Source: Coemansia sp. RSA 1804 | Taxonomy: Eukaryota; Kickxellomycota; Kickxellomycetes; Kickxellales; Kickxellaceae | Assembly (NCBI GenBank): GCA_027578815.1 | Contig: JANBTH010000729.1 | Location: forward strand, 1-12,062 | Direction of reading: 5' to 3' | DNA: 12,062 nucleotides | Part shown: piece by piece, positions 5,552-12,062 of the stretch | Position numbering within the stretch: position 1 is the first letter of the stretch | Layout: every line of letters begins with the position of its first letter | The notes under the pieces: model-generated | Told to the model about the DNA's origin: nothing | Databases searched by the model: none | Seen by the model: only the letters and a program-made list of their open reading frames with translations | Program-made: the position numbers and the translations under genes

Positions 5552-6976
5552 TCAGCCGTGGCCATCGTGTATGGCCTTCTTGAGTGCCTTGATAGCGTCA
5601 ATCAGACCCCACACGCAGGCGACGGCGCCAATGGCAACGATGATGAAGCACAGCACTAGTTCGTAGACGCGGATGTTTCGCCAGCCAACAAGCTTGACGT
5701 AGCAGAGAACGGGAACCATGAAGAATACGACGGTCGTGGAGATGGCCGATACCAGATCGATGACCTGGCCAAAGTACGGGATGGCAATCGAGATTGCAAG
5801 CAGAATGCCCATCGTCACAGTGCGCATCACAAACCGCCACAGAAACTCCCTCTTCCGCCCGATGATGCCAGCCATCACGCCAAGCGCCAGCTCCAGCTCC
5901 AGGTTGGCCGACACAAGCATCACTGGCGCTGCAAAGATCACGTGGATGATGATGAGGATGGTGGCAGCGTTGACCACGGCCATGTTGGGCATGTTGTTGA
6001 GGATTGGCGAAAGCGTCTGGTTGCCGAACGCGTAGTAGCCGGATACCGCCGATACAAGGTAGGCGCCGCACACAAGCGTGTTGGAGAGGAACAGCATCCA
6101 CCCAAACTGCGTTGCCTTCTTCATGTTGCCTTCGATGTGCGGGAACGCAACGGCGCCTGCGTACATGAACGATATTGACGCCAGCGCCGACGGAATGCCC
6201 TCGCCAATGATGAACCGGTGTGTTGGTGCGCTGTCGTAGCCCGGCGCATGGTAGGTGGCCGTGTACTTGTGCTGGATCGACACTACGCCCAGCACTATTA
6301 CCGTGAACATTGCTGTTGCTACACCAAACACCGACGATACTGTGATCTCGCCCAGGGTTTTTAGCAGTGTGAAGGGGATCCACATCACGATGGCGATGAT
6401 TGTCATACTGATCCTGTCATCCAGATCCACGCCTGCGAACCCCAGCAGCCGCGTGATCTGCGTGCCACTGACGATGATCCATGAGATCACCGTTCCACAG
6501 CAGTACAGGTACGTGATAGCCGTGGCGAACCAGAACCCCCATGGTCCAAACGCCTCGCGCGTTACGATGGCGAAACTCGATAGTCGCCGGCCGCGTCGCG
6601 AGTACATTGCCCGCCGGAACAGAACTCCCACGTACCATCCGATCACCGCCATCGCTACAAACAGAATCACCCCGAACCACCCGCACCGCTTCACCACCGA
6701 TGGCAGATTCATTGTGCCTGTGCCGATGCTGATGCACATGATGTTGAACACTGCGCCCACCCATGTCCCTGTGCGCTTCACTGCATGTTCCGCATACACG
6801 TCTCCGCCGCTGCCGTCTCTTGTTGTTTCGGTGGTGATCTTGCCACCGCCTGTCTTGCTTGAAGACTCGTCAAAGCTTTGGCTGCCAGTACTACTGTTGC
6901 TGTCTTGCTCTGCTGCTGCCGATGCTGCTGCTGCGTTTGGCGTGCTTCTGCCAACCAGCTGCTTAAATGCTTCCAT
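5552..6976 (-). CDS. Amino-acid transporter, AAAP family (Aa_trans)
   Basis: The 474-residue product has a hydrophilic N terminus of about 70 residues rich in Ala, Ser and Gly, then about 11 hydrophobic segments: roughly 72-95, 100-121, 147-170, 188-206, 211-233, 262-282, 293-315, 333-357, 388-405, 410-430 and 438-462. The family hallmark GTGTMNLPSVVKRCGW (85-100) lies in TM1, where AAAP proteins have a conserved G-x-G-x-LP bend, and GYYAFGNQTLSPILNN (313-328) matches the usual G-Y-x-x-FG motif. AAAP members exchange amino acids with protons; fungal ones act at the vacuole (Avt) or plasma membrane. The sequence does not settle substrate, direction or membrane. The acidic, Ser/Thr-rich N-terminal tail is a plausible regulatory region. 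The gene is intronless and divergent from the Sls1-like gene across 0.94 kb. Confidence 0.88.
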   Translation of the reverse strand: MEAFKQLVGRSTPNAAAASAAAEQDSNSSTGSQSFDESSSKTGGGKITTETTRDGSGGDVYAEHAVKRTGTWVGAVFNIMCISIGTGTMNLPSVVKRCGWFGVILFVAMAVIGWYVGVLFRRAMYSRRGRRLSSFAIVTREAFGPWGFWFATAITYLYCCGTVISWIIVSGTQITRLLGFAGVDLDDRISMTIIAIVMWIPFTLLKTLGEITVSSVFGVATAMFTVIVLGVVSIQHKYTATYHAPGYDSAPTHRFIIGEGIPSALASISFMYAGAVAFPHIEGNMKKATQFGWMLFLSNTLVCGAYLVSAVSGYYAFGNQTLSPILNNMPNMAVVNAATILIIIHVIFAAPVMLVSANLELELALGVMAGIIGRKREFLWRFVMRTVTMGILLAISIAIPYFGQVIDLVSAISTTVVFFMVPVLCYVKLVGWRNIRVYELVLCFIIVAIGAVACVWGLIDAIKALKKAIHDGHG

Positions 6977-7914
6977 TATATGTGTTCAATGACAGCGCGT
7001 AGAAGTTTGCTTGATTTGGGTGAGAGTTACGACGGCAAGTGGCTTAGCATAAATGCAAGGCCTATATTGTTATAACGCGCTTACTAGTTCGTTTTGCGGA
7101 TGGATGCGTTGTTGTTACTGCTGCTGAGACTGAATGCTGAATGGGAAGAAAGGGGCGCTAGGACAGATAACTAGATTGTCTGCTTCTGTGTACCGGTTGT
7201 CTTCCATCTCCCATTTTTATACCAGCTGGACTTGGAAAAAGGAGGAGGGAAAATTTCTGTTCCTGTCCTTTTGTTGCTATTGTTTTTCATCTTTTTTACC
7301 TTTGATTGGGTTTGGCAGTTGGCTTCACATGTATGGCGTAAGGTCATATCTCTCCCTTTTTGGTATACTAGCATGAAATGAAATGAAGAAAAATAGAGGT
7401 TTAGCTCAACAGCTCGAACGCCCAAGATGAATTTAAAGTTATAGATTCTGCTTTTTCCTTGACATATGGCGTCATATTTCTTCCAAGGTACTGGATAGGA
7501 TTGATGGTCAAACAATCCTCTTTCTCTCTCCTTCCCTCCTTGAGAAATGAAATTATGCAATCTTACGCGTTTTTTGCACCAGATCTATTAAAATGTGAAA
7601 AAAAATATGTAAATGCGTTAGATCTGGCCGAAAGTGGATCCCAGATGAAAATGAAAATATAGTTATAAAAATCGGGGTGGGGATTGGATCGACAATCTTG
7701 CCATAATCAGCTTTAGCACTGTTAATTCTTGAGGTATATTTTAATCATTTAATCAAATTAGACGAGTGACATTTTTATGACCTAATTTTCTTGTTAACTT
7801 TCCCAAGTGTGATGTCCTGATAACTTTTTTCTTCTTTCCTTAAAAACAGTGCTTTTGTGAATTCCTCTGCTTTATTTTCCATTCTGTATCTTCTCCACAA
7901 AAAAAGCCCACACA
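6977..7914. other. Divergent intergenic region, transporter and SLS1 promoters
   Basis: There is no credible gene; the small ORFs here lack coding character. On the Sls1 side are pyrimidine-rich tracts (about 7517-7543 and 7823-7841), common in fungal promoters, and an A-run just before the start. On the transporter side, GTTATAACAATATAGG on the minus strand (about 7074-7059) is a possible TATA region about 90 bases before the ATG. An inverted repeat, CCAGATCTA (7579-7587) with TAGATCTGG (7619-7627), could form a 9-bp stem with a 31-base loop. Confidence 0.4.
7579..7627. repeat. Inverted repeat CCAGATCTA / TAGATCTGG
   Basis: Perfect 9-base arms at 7579-7587 and 7619-7627 around an AT-rich 31-base centre, in the divergent promoter region. 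It may be a pair of protein-binding sites, since each arm contains the palindrome AGATCT. Function unknown. Confidence 0.4.
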
Positions 7915-10134
7915 ATGATCCGGCTTGCCTCTTTAAGAAACGCCCGCAGGATAGCGGTAAGTGCTGGTGTTTGCAGGAACTGCCGGCCCACACAGCATGC
8001 GGTGTGGCTAGACATGATCCGGCACTACACGACAGAGCCCGAGAAGCAGCAGAGCAGCGCACAATCAGCAACCGATCCGGAGAAGAAGGGCCAGAAGCGG
8101 ACCAAGGCCTTGTCGGCGGAAGACCTGATCATTAAACCTATATCGCCAGCCATCCAGAGCACAATTGCAAAGATCGAGAGTACAAACAAGGAGATCGATA
8201 TTTTCAAGGAGATCGACAAGTTCCGGTTTACAGCAAAGGACATCTATGTAACGCTGCCGGAGCATCTTGCGAGCAACAGGACGCCCGGCTTGTTGGTTGG
8301 AGCAGCTGATATGGGGACAGCGGGCAAAGACGAGATCCTGCACCATATGCATATCATCAGAATGAAGCGGGCCGCCGGACTGACCAGTGCATTCAAGGTG
8401 TCGCAGCTGAAGGAATATCTTCGGCACCACAAGTCCATGACCTACGGGAATAAATCGATGCTTGTAGACAGGATTATTCAGCAGGTATGGCGTATTACAA
8501 CAGATACCGTGAACAGTTGGTATGAAGAGGCCCACAGGAAGACAGAGATGGAAGGCATGGCGATGGATATAAACGAGAGTGTTCTGATCGAGCTCGATAT
8601 GGTTGACGGCTCTATCATACGGAGTCTCGAAAAGGACCACAATGTCAAGATGAAAGTAGATAAGGAGAAGATGCGTATAGAGGTTTGCGGGAAGCGAGTG
8701 GACGCGCGGGCAGCAATGTCGAACCTGCGCGAGATCCTGACAGCTACCACCACCATGACAGTCGATCCGTCAGCGTACGGCACGCCAAGAAGGCTCACAA
8801 GAGAGCATGTGGACCGGATTGTGGAAAAGATAAAGAAGCTAGACGCTCGGAAGATACACTGTAACATTGTGCATAATGAAGGAGAGCTCTTTGTCAACAG
8901 CGGCCATATCCTTGATGTGCGGGACACCAGCGATGCGCTGATCCAGGCTCTGATTGAGCCTCTTGATTCGACTGCGTTTGTTGTGGTTCCCGAGGAACGT
9001 GAGAAAACCATGTGTACGCTGGCACCGGCAGCCGACCTGTTTTCTCTGCGTCCAACAGCGGTTGCGGGAATGAAGTTCTTCGCCTCACGCAGCTACGGCA
9101 ACCTCGGATACGACGATGCGCATACTGGCAACGCCGTGTTCGTCAAGAAGCCTCTTGACAAGCTTGTGCCGTCAAGCCACGCAAGCCTTGACGACTCGCT
9201 GGCTGCTTGGGCGAGGGAGCAGTTGGACACGCTTGGCGGCAGCGATGGTGCGGTCATCTCGGCCAAGATGGGAAACGTTCTGGTTGACATTGACGAATGG
9301 AATTCCGGCCTGCACAAGCGTTTCCGGGGAGCTTCAGATCTGGTTGATGAGCTCAACAAGTGGGCGCCCATGTTCAGTTTTGCGACCCATACCTCGCTGC
9401 TGGACTGGTTCCGGTATATCCACGATCCCAGTATTCTGGAGCCATCCACGCGGGAACTTGTTCTGACCTTTGGGCGGATCAAGGAGCCGGCGCTCGGCAG
9501 CGAGCTTGAGCGCAAGATCGAACACAACAACGCACCGCCGATCTACCAGAGCGGGACGATTACCGCAAGGATCAAGATTGGGAACGGAAAGATGATGTTT
9601 AGGCACGCGGTACTTGAACACGACCAATGCAGGCCGACTGCCGATATTGCCTTTCTCCAGGCTCGCCACGATATCCAGGTATCCATGCGCCGGCCAAAGC
9701 CCGTTGCCACGACGCGCGAGATAATCGATTCGCTGAAGGAGCTGTCGAAGAAGCTTGGGTTTTCTGGAGACAAGAACTACAAGAAGCAGCCACGCAGACA
9801 CCATATTGTTCATCTCTCCAATGAAAAGTACGGTCTTCTGGGCGCTGATATGGTGGGCACAAAGCCCAGCCGTCTGATCAACGAGTATCTTCTTCATGAG
9901 CGCCAGGTATGGAACCTCATTGACGATCTCCATTACAACGAAGTGGAGGTCCTCCCGCTTCAGAAGCTGGGTGGTGGCTCGGACATTTCCAAGTCCGAAA
10001 CACGTACCGTGGAGCGGCTGCTCGGAAGCGATGCTGAATGGAAGGAGTTTTCAAGATTCTTGTTTGAAATGGCGTATGGACAGCGGCAGCAGACAGCCCG
10101 CCGTGTTGACAAGCTAAAGGAGTTGTTTCTGTAG
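7915..10134 (+). CDS. SLS1: Sls1-like mitochondrial gene-expression factor (KH-domain, inner membrane-associated)
   Basis: The 739-residue product begins MIRLASLRNARRIAVSAGVC, an Arg-rich amphipathic presequence typical of mitochondrial import, with cleavage probably before the HYTT region (about residue 37). Residues 162-192 (VSQLKEYLRHHKS through DRIIQQVW) match the SLS1 N-terminal SAP-like motif. Residues about 221-277 have a KH-like pattern, with LIELDMVDGSIIRSLEKDHN then VKMKVD and IEVCGKR strands. The rest, to 739, is the large, poorly conserved C-terminal region of the family. In budding yeast, Sls1 is a fungal inner-membrane-bound protein that works with the mitochondrial RNA polymerase to deliver new transcripts to membrane-bound ribosomes. 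It is unrelated to the ER protein SLS1/SIL1 of Yarrowia. I see no strong transmembrane helix, so membrane contact may be peripheral. The start context (ACA before ATG) is good; the gene is intronless and somewhat longer than yeast Sls1 (about 640 residues). Confidence 0.8.
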   Translation: MIRLASLRNARRIAVSAGVCRNCRPTQHAVWLDMIRHYTTEPEKQQSSAQSATDPEKKGQKRTKALSAEDLIIKPISPAIQSTIAKIESTNKEIDIFKEIDKFRFTAKDIYVTLPEHLASNRTPGLLVGAADMGTAGKDEILHHMHIIRMKRAAGLTSAFKVSQLKEYLRHHKSMTYGNKSMLVDRIIQQVWRITTDTVNSWYEEAHRKTEMEGMAMDINESVLIELDMVDGSIIRSLEKDHNVKMKVDKEKMRIEVCGKRVDARAAMSNLREILTATTTMTVDPSAYGTPRRLTREHVDRIVEKIKKLDARKIHCNIVHNEGELFVNSGHILDVRDTSDALIQALIEPLDSTAFVVVPEEREKTMCTLAPAADLFSLRPTAVAGMKFFASRSYGNLGYDDAHTGNAVFVKKPLDKLVPSSHASLDDSLAAWAREQLDTLGGSDGAVISAKMGNVLVDIDEWNSGLHKRFRGASDLVDELNKWAPMFSFATHTSLLDWFRYIHDPSILEPSTRELVLTFGRIKEPALGSELERKIEHNNAPPIYQSGTITARIKIGNGKMMFRHAVLEHDQCRPTADIAFLQARHDIQVSMRRPKPVATTREIIDSLKELSKKLGFSGDKNYKKQPRRHHIVHLSNEKYGLLGADMVGTKPSRLINEYLLHERQVWNLIDDLHYNEVEVLPLQKLGGGSDISKSETRTVERLLGSDAEWKEFSRFLFEMAYGQRQQTARRVDKLKELFL

Positions 10135-10163
10135 CCAGTTTGTTGATATTCCTCAGTATAGAA

Positions 10164-10169
10164 AATAAA
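10164..10169 (+). terminator. Probable poly(A) signal AATAAA of the SLS1-like gene
   Basis: AATAAA lies 30 bases after the TAG stop, in A-rich sequence. It is the canonical hexamer; use is inferred from position. Confidence 0.5.
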
Positions 10170-10301
10170 AACGATGGGCAGTTCCTTTTTTTAGAAGTGT
10201 AAGCTGTATTAGATATACTGTCCGTAGCTGATTAAAAGGCATTTTGAATGTTGAAAACCGTTGTTAAACCACTCGGGTACTTGCCGAATGAAGCCTAGCA
10301 C

Positions 10302-10326
10302 ATATTGCAAAATAGTTTTGCAATAT
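10302..10326. repeat. Perfect hairpin ATATTGCAAAA-TAG-TTTTGCAATAT
   Basis: Eleven-base perfect inverted repeats (10302-10312 and 10316-10326) flank a three-base loop. It lies between convergent genes, about 170 bases after the SLS1 stop and 290 bases beyond the SNX3 stop. Transcripts from either gene could fold it. Confidence 0.7.
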
Positions 10327-10614
10327 AACATAAAAATGAGGTCAGCAACGGGCTTGATAACATACGTGTACTACTACTATACACGATCCGGGATGTTCAA
10401 GCATGTGTGAGAACACAGGCTCACTGCTACAGCCACCAGTTGCTGCTTACTACACCCGATTTCAAGGAACGAACATCGTTCACCCTCAACCCAAGGTATA
10501 CTAAAGGAGATTCCAGGCGCACATGGGATTCGCAAAATACAACAAGATATTAGAAAAAGAAAAAGGAAAGAGAAAAGAGAGAAAGCAAAAAGGGGGTCCA
10601 TTCAGTCATCGTTC

Positions 10615-11106
10615 CTATGCGCTGTACATGTCCTTGTCAAAATTACGGTCCTGCATAAAGGGAATAAGAACCTTGCTGCCAGTCTGAAGCAACGGGTGGC
10701 CGGCAACGATCTGCATGAACCTCTGGAGCCCCTCACGACGAGACTCAATAACCTCATCGGCAAACCTATTAGTGAAGACCTTGCCCGGCAGGGGCGGAAT
10801 GGTAACCCTGGCCGTTTCACGCTCAAGCATGTCACGCAGCCACTCAAAATCACTATAGCGCCGCCTAACAGACGACGTCTTGAGCTTGAAGATCGGGATG
10901 TTGGTGCGGCATATTATCTCGTAGGTCGTGTACATGTTTCGTCCAACGTCGCTGGTTAGTGGATTGCACACCTGGACCTCGAGAAAGTCTTCGGGCTCGC
11001 CATACTCGTCCTCGGGCGCTTGTCGTTTGGTGTTCAGACGTGTGGCCGAGCTGAAGGCCATGCTGCTGCTGCCGCCGCCGCCAGTGTTGTTGTTGCCACC
11101 CGCCAT
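10615..11106 (-). CDS. SNX3: Sorting nexin 3 (SNX3/Grd19-like PX protein)
   Basis: The 163-residue product is a Gly/Asn/Ser-rich N terminus (1-37) followed by a single PX domain (about 38-155), the same plan and size as yeast Grd19/Snx3 (162 residues). Nearly every SNX3 landmark is present: FLEVQVCNP (41-49), TTYEIICRTNIPIFKLK (60-76), RRRYSDFEWLRDMLERE (81-97), PPLPGK (104-109) and ESRREGLQRF (121-130), then AGHPLL. The PI3P-pocket residues expected from human SNX3 (R70, Y71, K95, R118) correspond to R83, Y84, K109 and R123. It should bind PI3P on early endosomes and act with retromer to recycle cargo to the Golgi. The loop after PPLPGK is shorter than in human SNX3 by about 14 residues. An alternative start at Met16 would leave the domain intact. 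It converges with the SLS1-like gene. Confidence 0.93.
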   Translation of the reverse strand: MAGGNNNTGGGGSSSMAFSSATRLNTKRQAPEDEYGEPEDFLEVQVCNPLTSDVGRNMYTTYEIICRTNIPIFKLKTSSVRRRYSDFEWLRDMLERETARVTIPPLPGKVFTNRFADEVIESRREGLQRFMQIVAGHPLLQTGSKVLIPFMQDRNFDKDMYSA

Positions 11107-12011
11107 TTGTATGCCGAATGAAAGCTGTCTCCTATTGTACCTTTTTCTTTCAGGGGGGAAATTAGAAAGACTGGAGCAGGATAGATGTTGCTAGCAAAAA
11201 AAAGAAGGAGAGATTGGAAATAGGAATGTAAAGCCAATGCGAATGCAGAAAAAGGAAAGGCAAAGAGGTCACTTTGTTTGCCTTTCCCTATTGTTTTTAG
11301 GCTCTGATTTTTACTCCATTTCTTATTTTCCTTTCTGCCGTGACACTTTGCATTTGGAAATCCACCGGCTCGGTTCGGATCAGCGGGTCGAGCCGATACC
11401 AGATTGTTTGTTGGTCCGCCTCATTGGCTGTGCGAGAGGGAGAAAGGCTGATGGAGAGAATTTGGGTGCGCAAGCCAAACCAAACGCTGACGAGAAAAAA
11501 GGAGGGAAAGACATGCAAAAAACAGTATAAATAAAGCGGTTCTGTTGTTCACAGATGGGGGGAGTCTATGAAAGAGTCATTTGGGACACTTGGCAACGAA
11601 CAATGCGAGTCGGACAAACTTCAGCTGGCTTGAAAAGAGAGAAAGAGGTGGCTGGTGCAAGATTGTTCCGGAGAAAAGAAGCGATACCAAAAACCCAGCA
11701 GTTACTCTTGGAATTGCTTGCACCAACAGGATCCAAAGCAGCGTTGAAGGAAAAAAAATCTTTTGTCATCCACCTTTTTTTCGTATATTCTACTTTTTTC
11801 TAAACGGTCATTTTCCTCCCCCTTATCCACTTTAGACGTTGGTTGCTTTTACTTGCAAACAAAAGCGTTTATTATTTGTTTATATTATTATATTCTTAGT
11901 TATTTCTCTTGTTTCTTGCGGAAAGGACCTCCCCCTCCGAATTCACGGACGCATTCTACCTTCCTCCTCTGCTTCTCCCCTCGCGGTCTCCTATAAAAGT
12001 AACCTACGTGG
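11107..12011. other. Divergent intergenic region upstream of SNX3 and the right-edge gene
   Basis: A 0.9 kb spacer without a convincing gene; a 97-codon plus-strand ORF (11237-11530) shows no recognisable domain and is probably chance. A GC-rich island at about 11365-11395 contains inverted repeats CGGCTCG (11366-11372) and CGAGCCG (11389-11395). A pyrimidine-rich stretch (about 11954-11990) and TATAAAAG (11992-11999) precede the right-edge gene. Confidence 0.4.
11954..11999 (+). promoter_or_regulatory. CT-rich tract and TATAAAAG before the right-edge gene
   Basis: A CT-rich stretch is followed by TATAAAAG at 11992-11999. The box is only 13 bases before the first ATG (12012), too close for a usual TATA-to-start spacing of about 30 bases, so it is either not the TATA box of this start or translation starts further downstream, beyond the window. 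Confidence 0.25.
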
Positions 12012-12062
12012 ATGATGCTGAGAACAGCGGTGCTGCGGGCAACGATTCCCGCGCGTGGGATC
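12012..12062 (+). CDS. N-terminal fragment, probable mitochondrial precursor protein
   Basis: From the ATG at 12012 the frame is open for 17 codons to the last base of the window: MMLRTAVLRATIPARGI. The Arg, Ala, Leu and Thr composition with no acidic residues is typical of a mitochondrial presequence. The second ATG (12015) has the better context, with A at -3. The GC-rich composition rising from about 12003 supports a gene start. The mature protein lies outside the window, so no identity can be given. It is divergent from SNX3. Confidence 0.5.
   Translation, partial: MMLRTAVLRATIPARGI

Larger units (their letters stand above)
10135..10614. other. Convergent 3' intergenic region (SLS1 / SNX3)
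   Basis: No gene is seen. It holds both 3' UTRs. AATAAA at 10164-10169, 30 bases after the SLS1 stop, is a likely poly(A) signal. A perfect hairpin lies at 10302-10326. A 34-base pure purine run (10552-10585), continued after one C by AAAAAGGGGG, becomes a pyrimidine tract in the SNX3 3' UTR. Confidence 0.5.

Noticed and set aside
6255..6992. Long 245-codon plus-strand ORF opposite the transporter
   Set aside because: Antisense shadow of the GC-rich transporter gene; low-complexity, with no domain, whereas the minus strand encodes a clear AAAP protein.
7957..7976. Intron-like GTAAGT ... TTGCAG inside the SLS1-like gene
   Set aside because: Only 20 bases, too short to splice, and removing it would break the frame; the read-through sequence is a sensible presequence.
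11360..11440. tRNA gene suggested by GGTTCGGATC
   Set aside because: No A-box, anticodon stem or acceptor stem can be built around it on either strand.
11237..11530. 97-codon plus-strand ORF in the SNX3 upstream region
   Set aside because: No domain, signal or coding-like composition; it overlaps simple A/G-rich sequence.

Overview
The window looks like nuclear DNA from a filamentous or early-diverging fungus. The reasons are: compact, GC-richer, intronless coding regions set in AT-rich spacers; a fungus-specific mitochondrial gene-expression factor of the Sls1 family; and eukaryotic housekeeping genes (a THO/TREX subunit and a SNX3-type sorting nexin) arranged as independent convergent and divergent pairs, not operons. 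A Kickxellomycotina-like source (for example a Coemansia relative) would fit, but that is a guess from gene style and was not tested.

Right part (about 4.4-12.06 kb): a conventional gene block. THOC3-like WD40 protein (+, 4483-5406) runs tail to tail into an 11-TM amino-acid transporter of the AAAP family (-, 5552-6976). A 0.94 kb divergent spacer follows, then the Sls1-like mitochondrial protein (+, 7915-10134), which is convergent with the SNX3/Grd19 PX protein (-, 10615-11106). A 0.9 kb divergent spacer then leads to the first 17 codons of a gene with a mitochondrial-presequence-like N terminus (+, 12012 to the window end). At the left edge lie the first 33 codons of another gene (-, 1-101).

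Left part (about 0.1-4.45 kb): a gene-poor, very AT-rich island. By eye it contains three diverged copies of one repeated unit, two in direct orientation (about 430-1215 and 2470-3315) and one inverted (about 3430-3950, minus). Each copy has a TATATAAAG box, then TTTTTC 15-16 bases after the box start, then a TTTGACAGTTG-like block exactly 34 bases after it, a roughly 180-280 base leader, and a tiny ORF. In copies 1 and 3 the ORF encodes a 57-62 residue Pro-rich protein ending in a Gln tract; copy 2 has only broken or very short ORFs. Promoter, leader and tail are better conserved than the ORFs, and a 26-base segment just before the start codon is almost identical between copies 1 and 3. I recognise no known family here. 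It is the best candidate in the window for something undescribed: a small lineage-specific multicopy gene or RNA family, or else a very old transposon-derived repeat.
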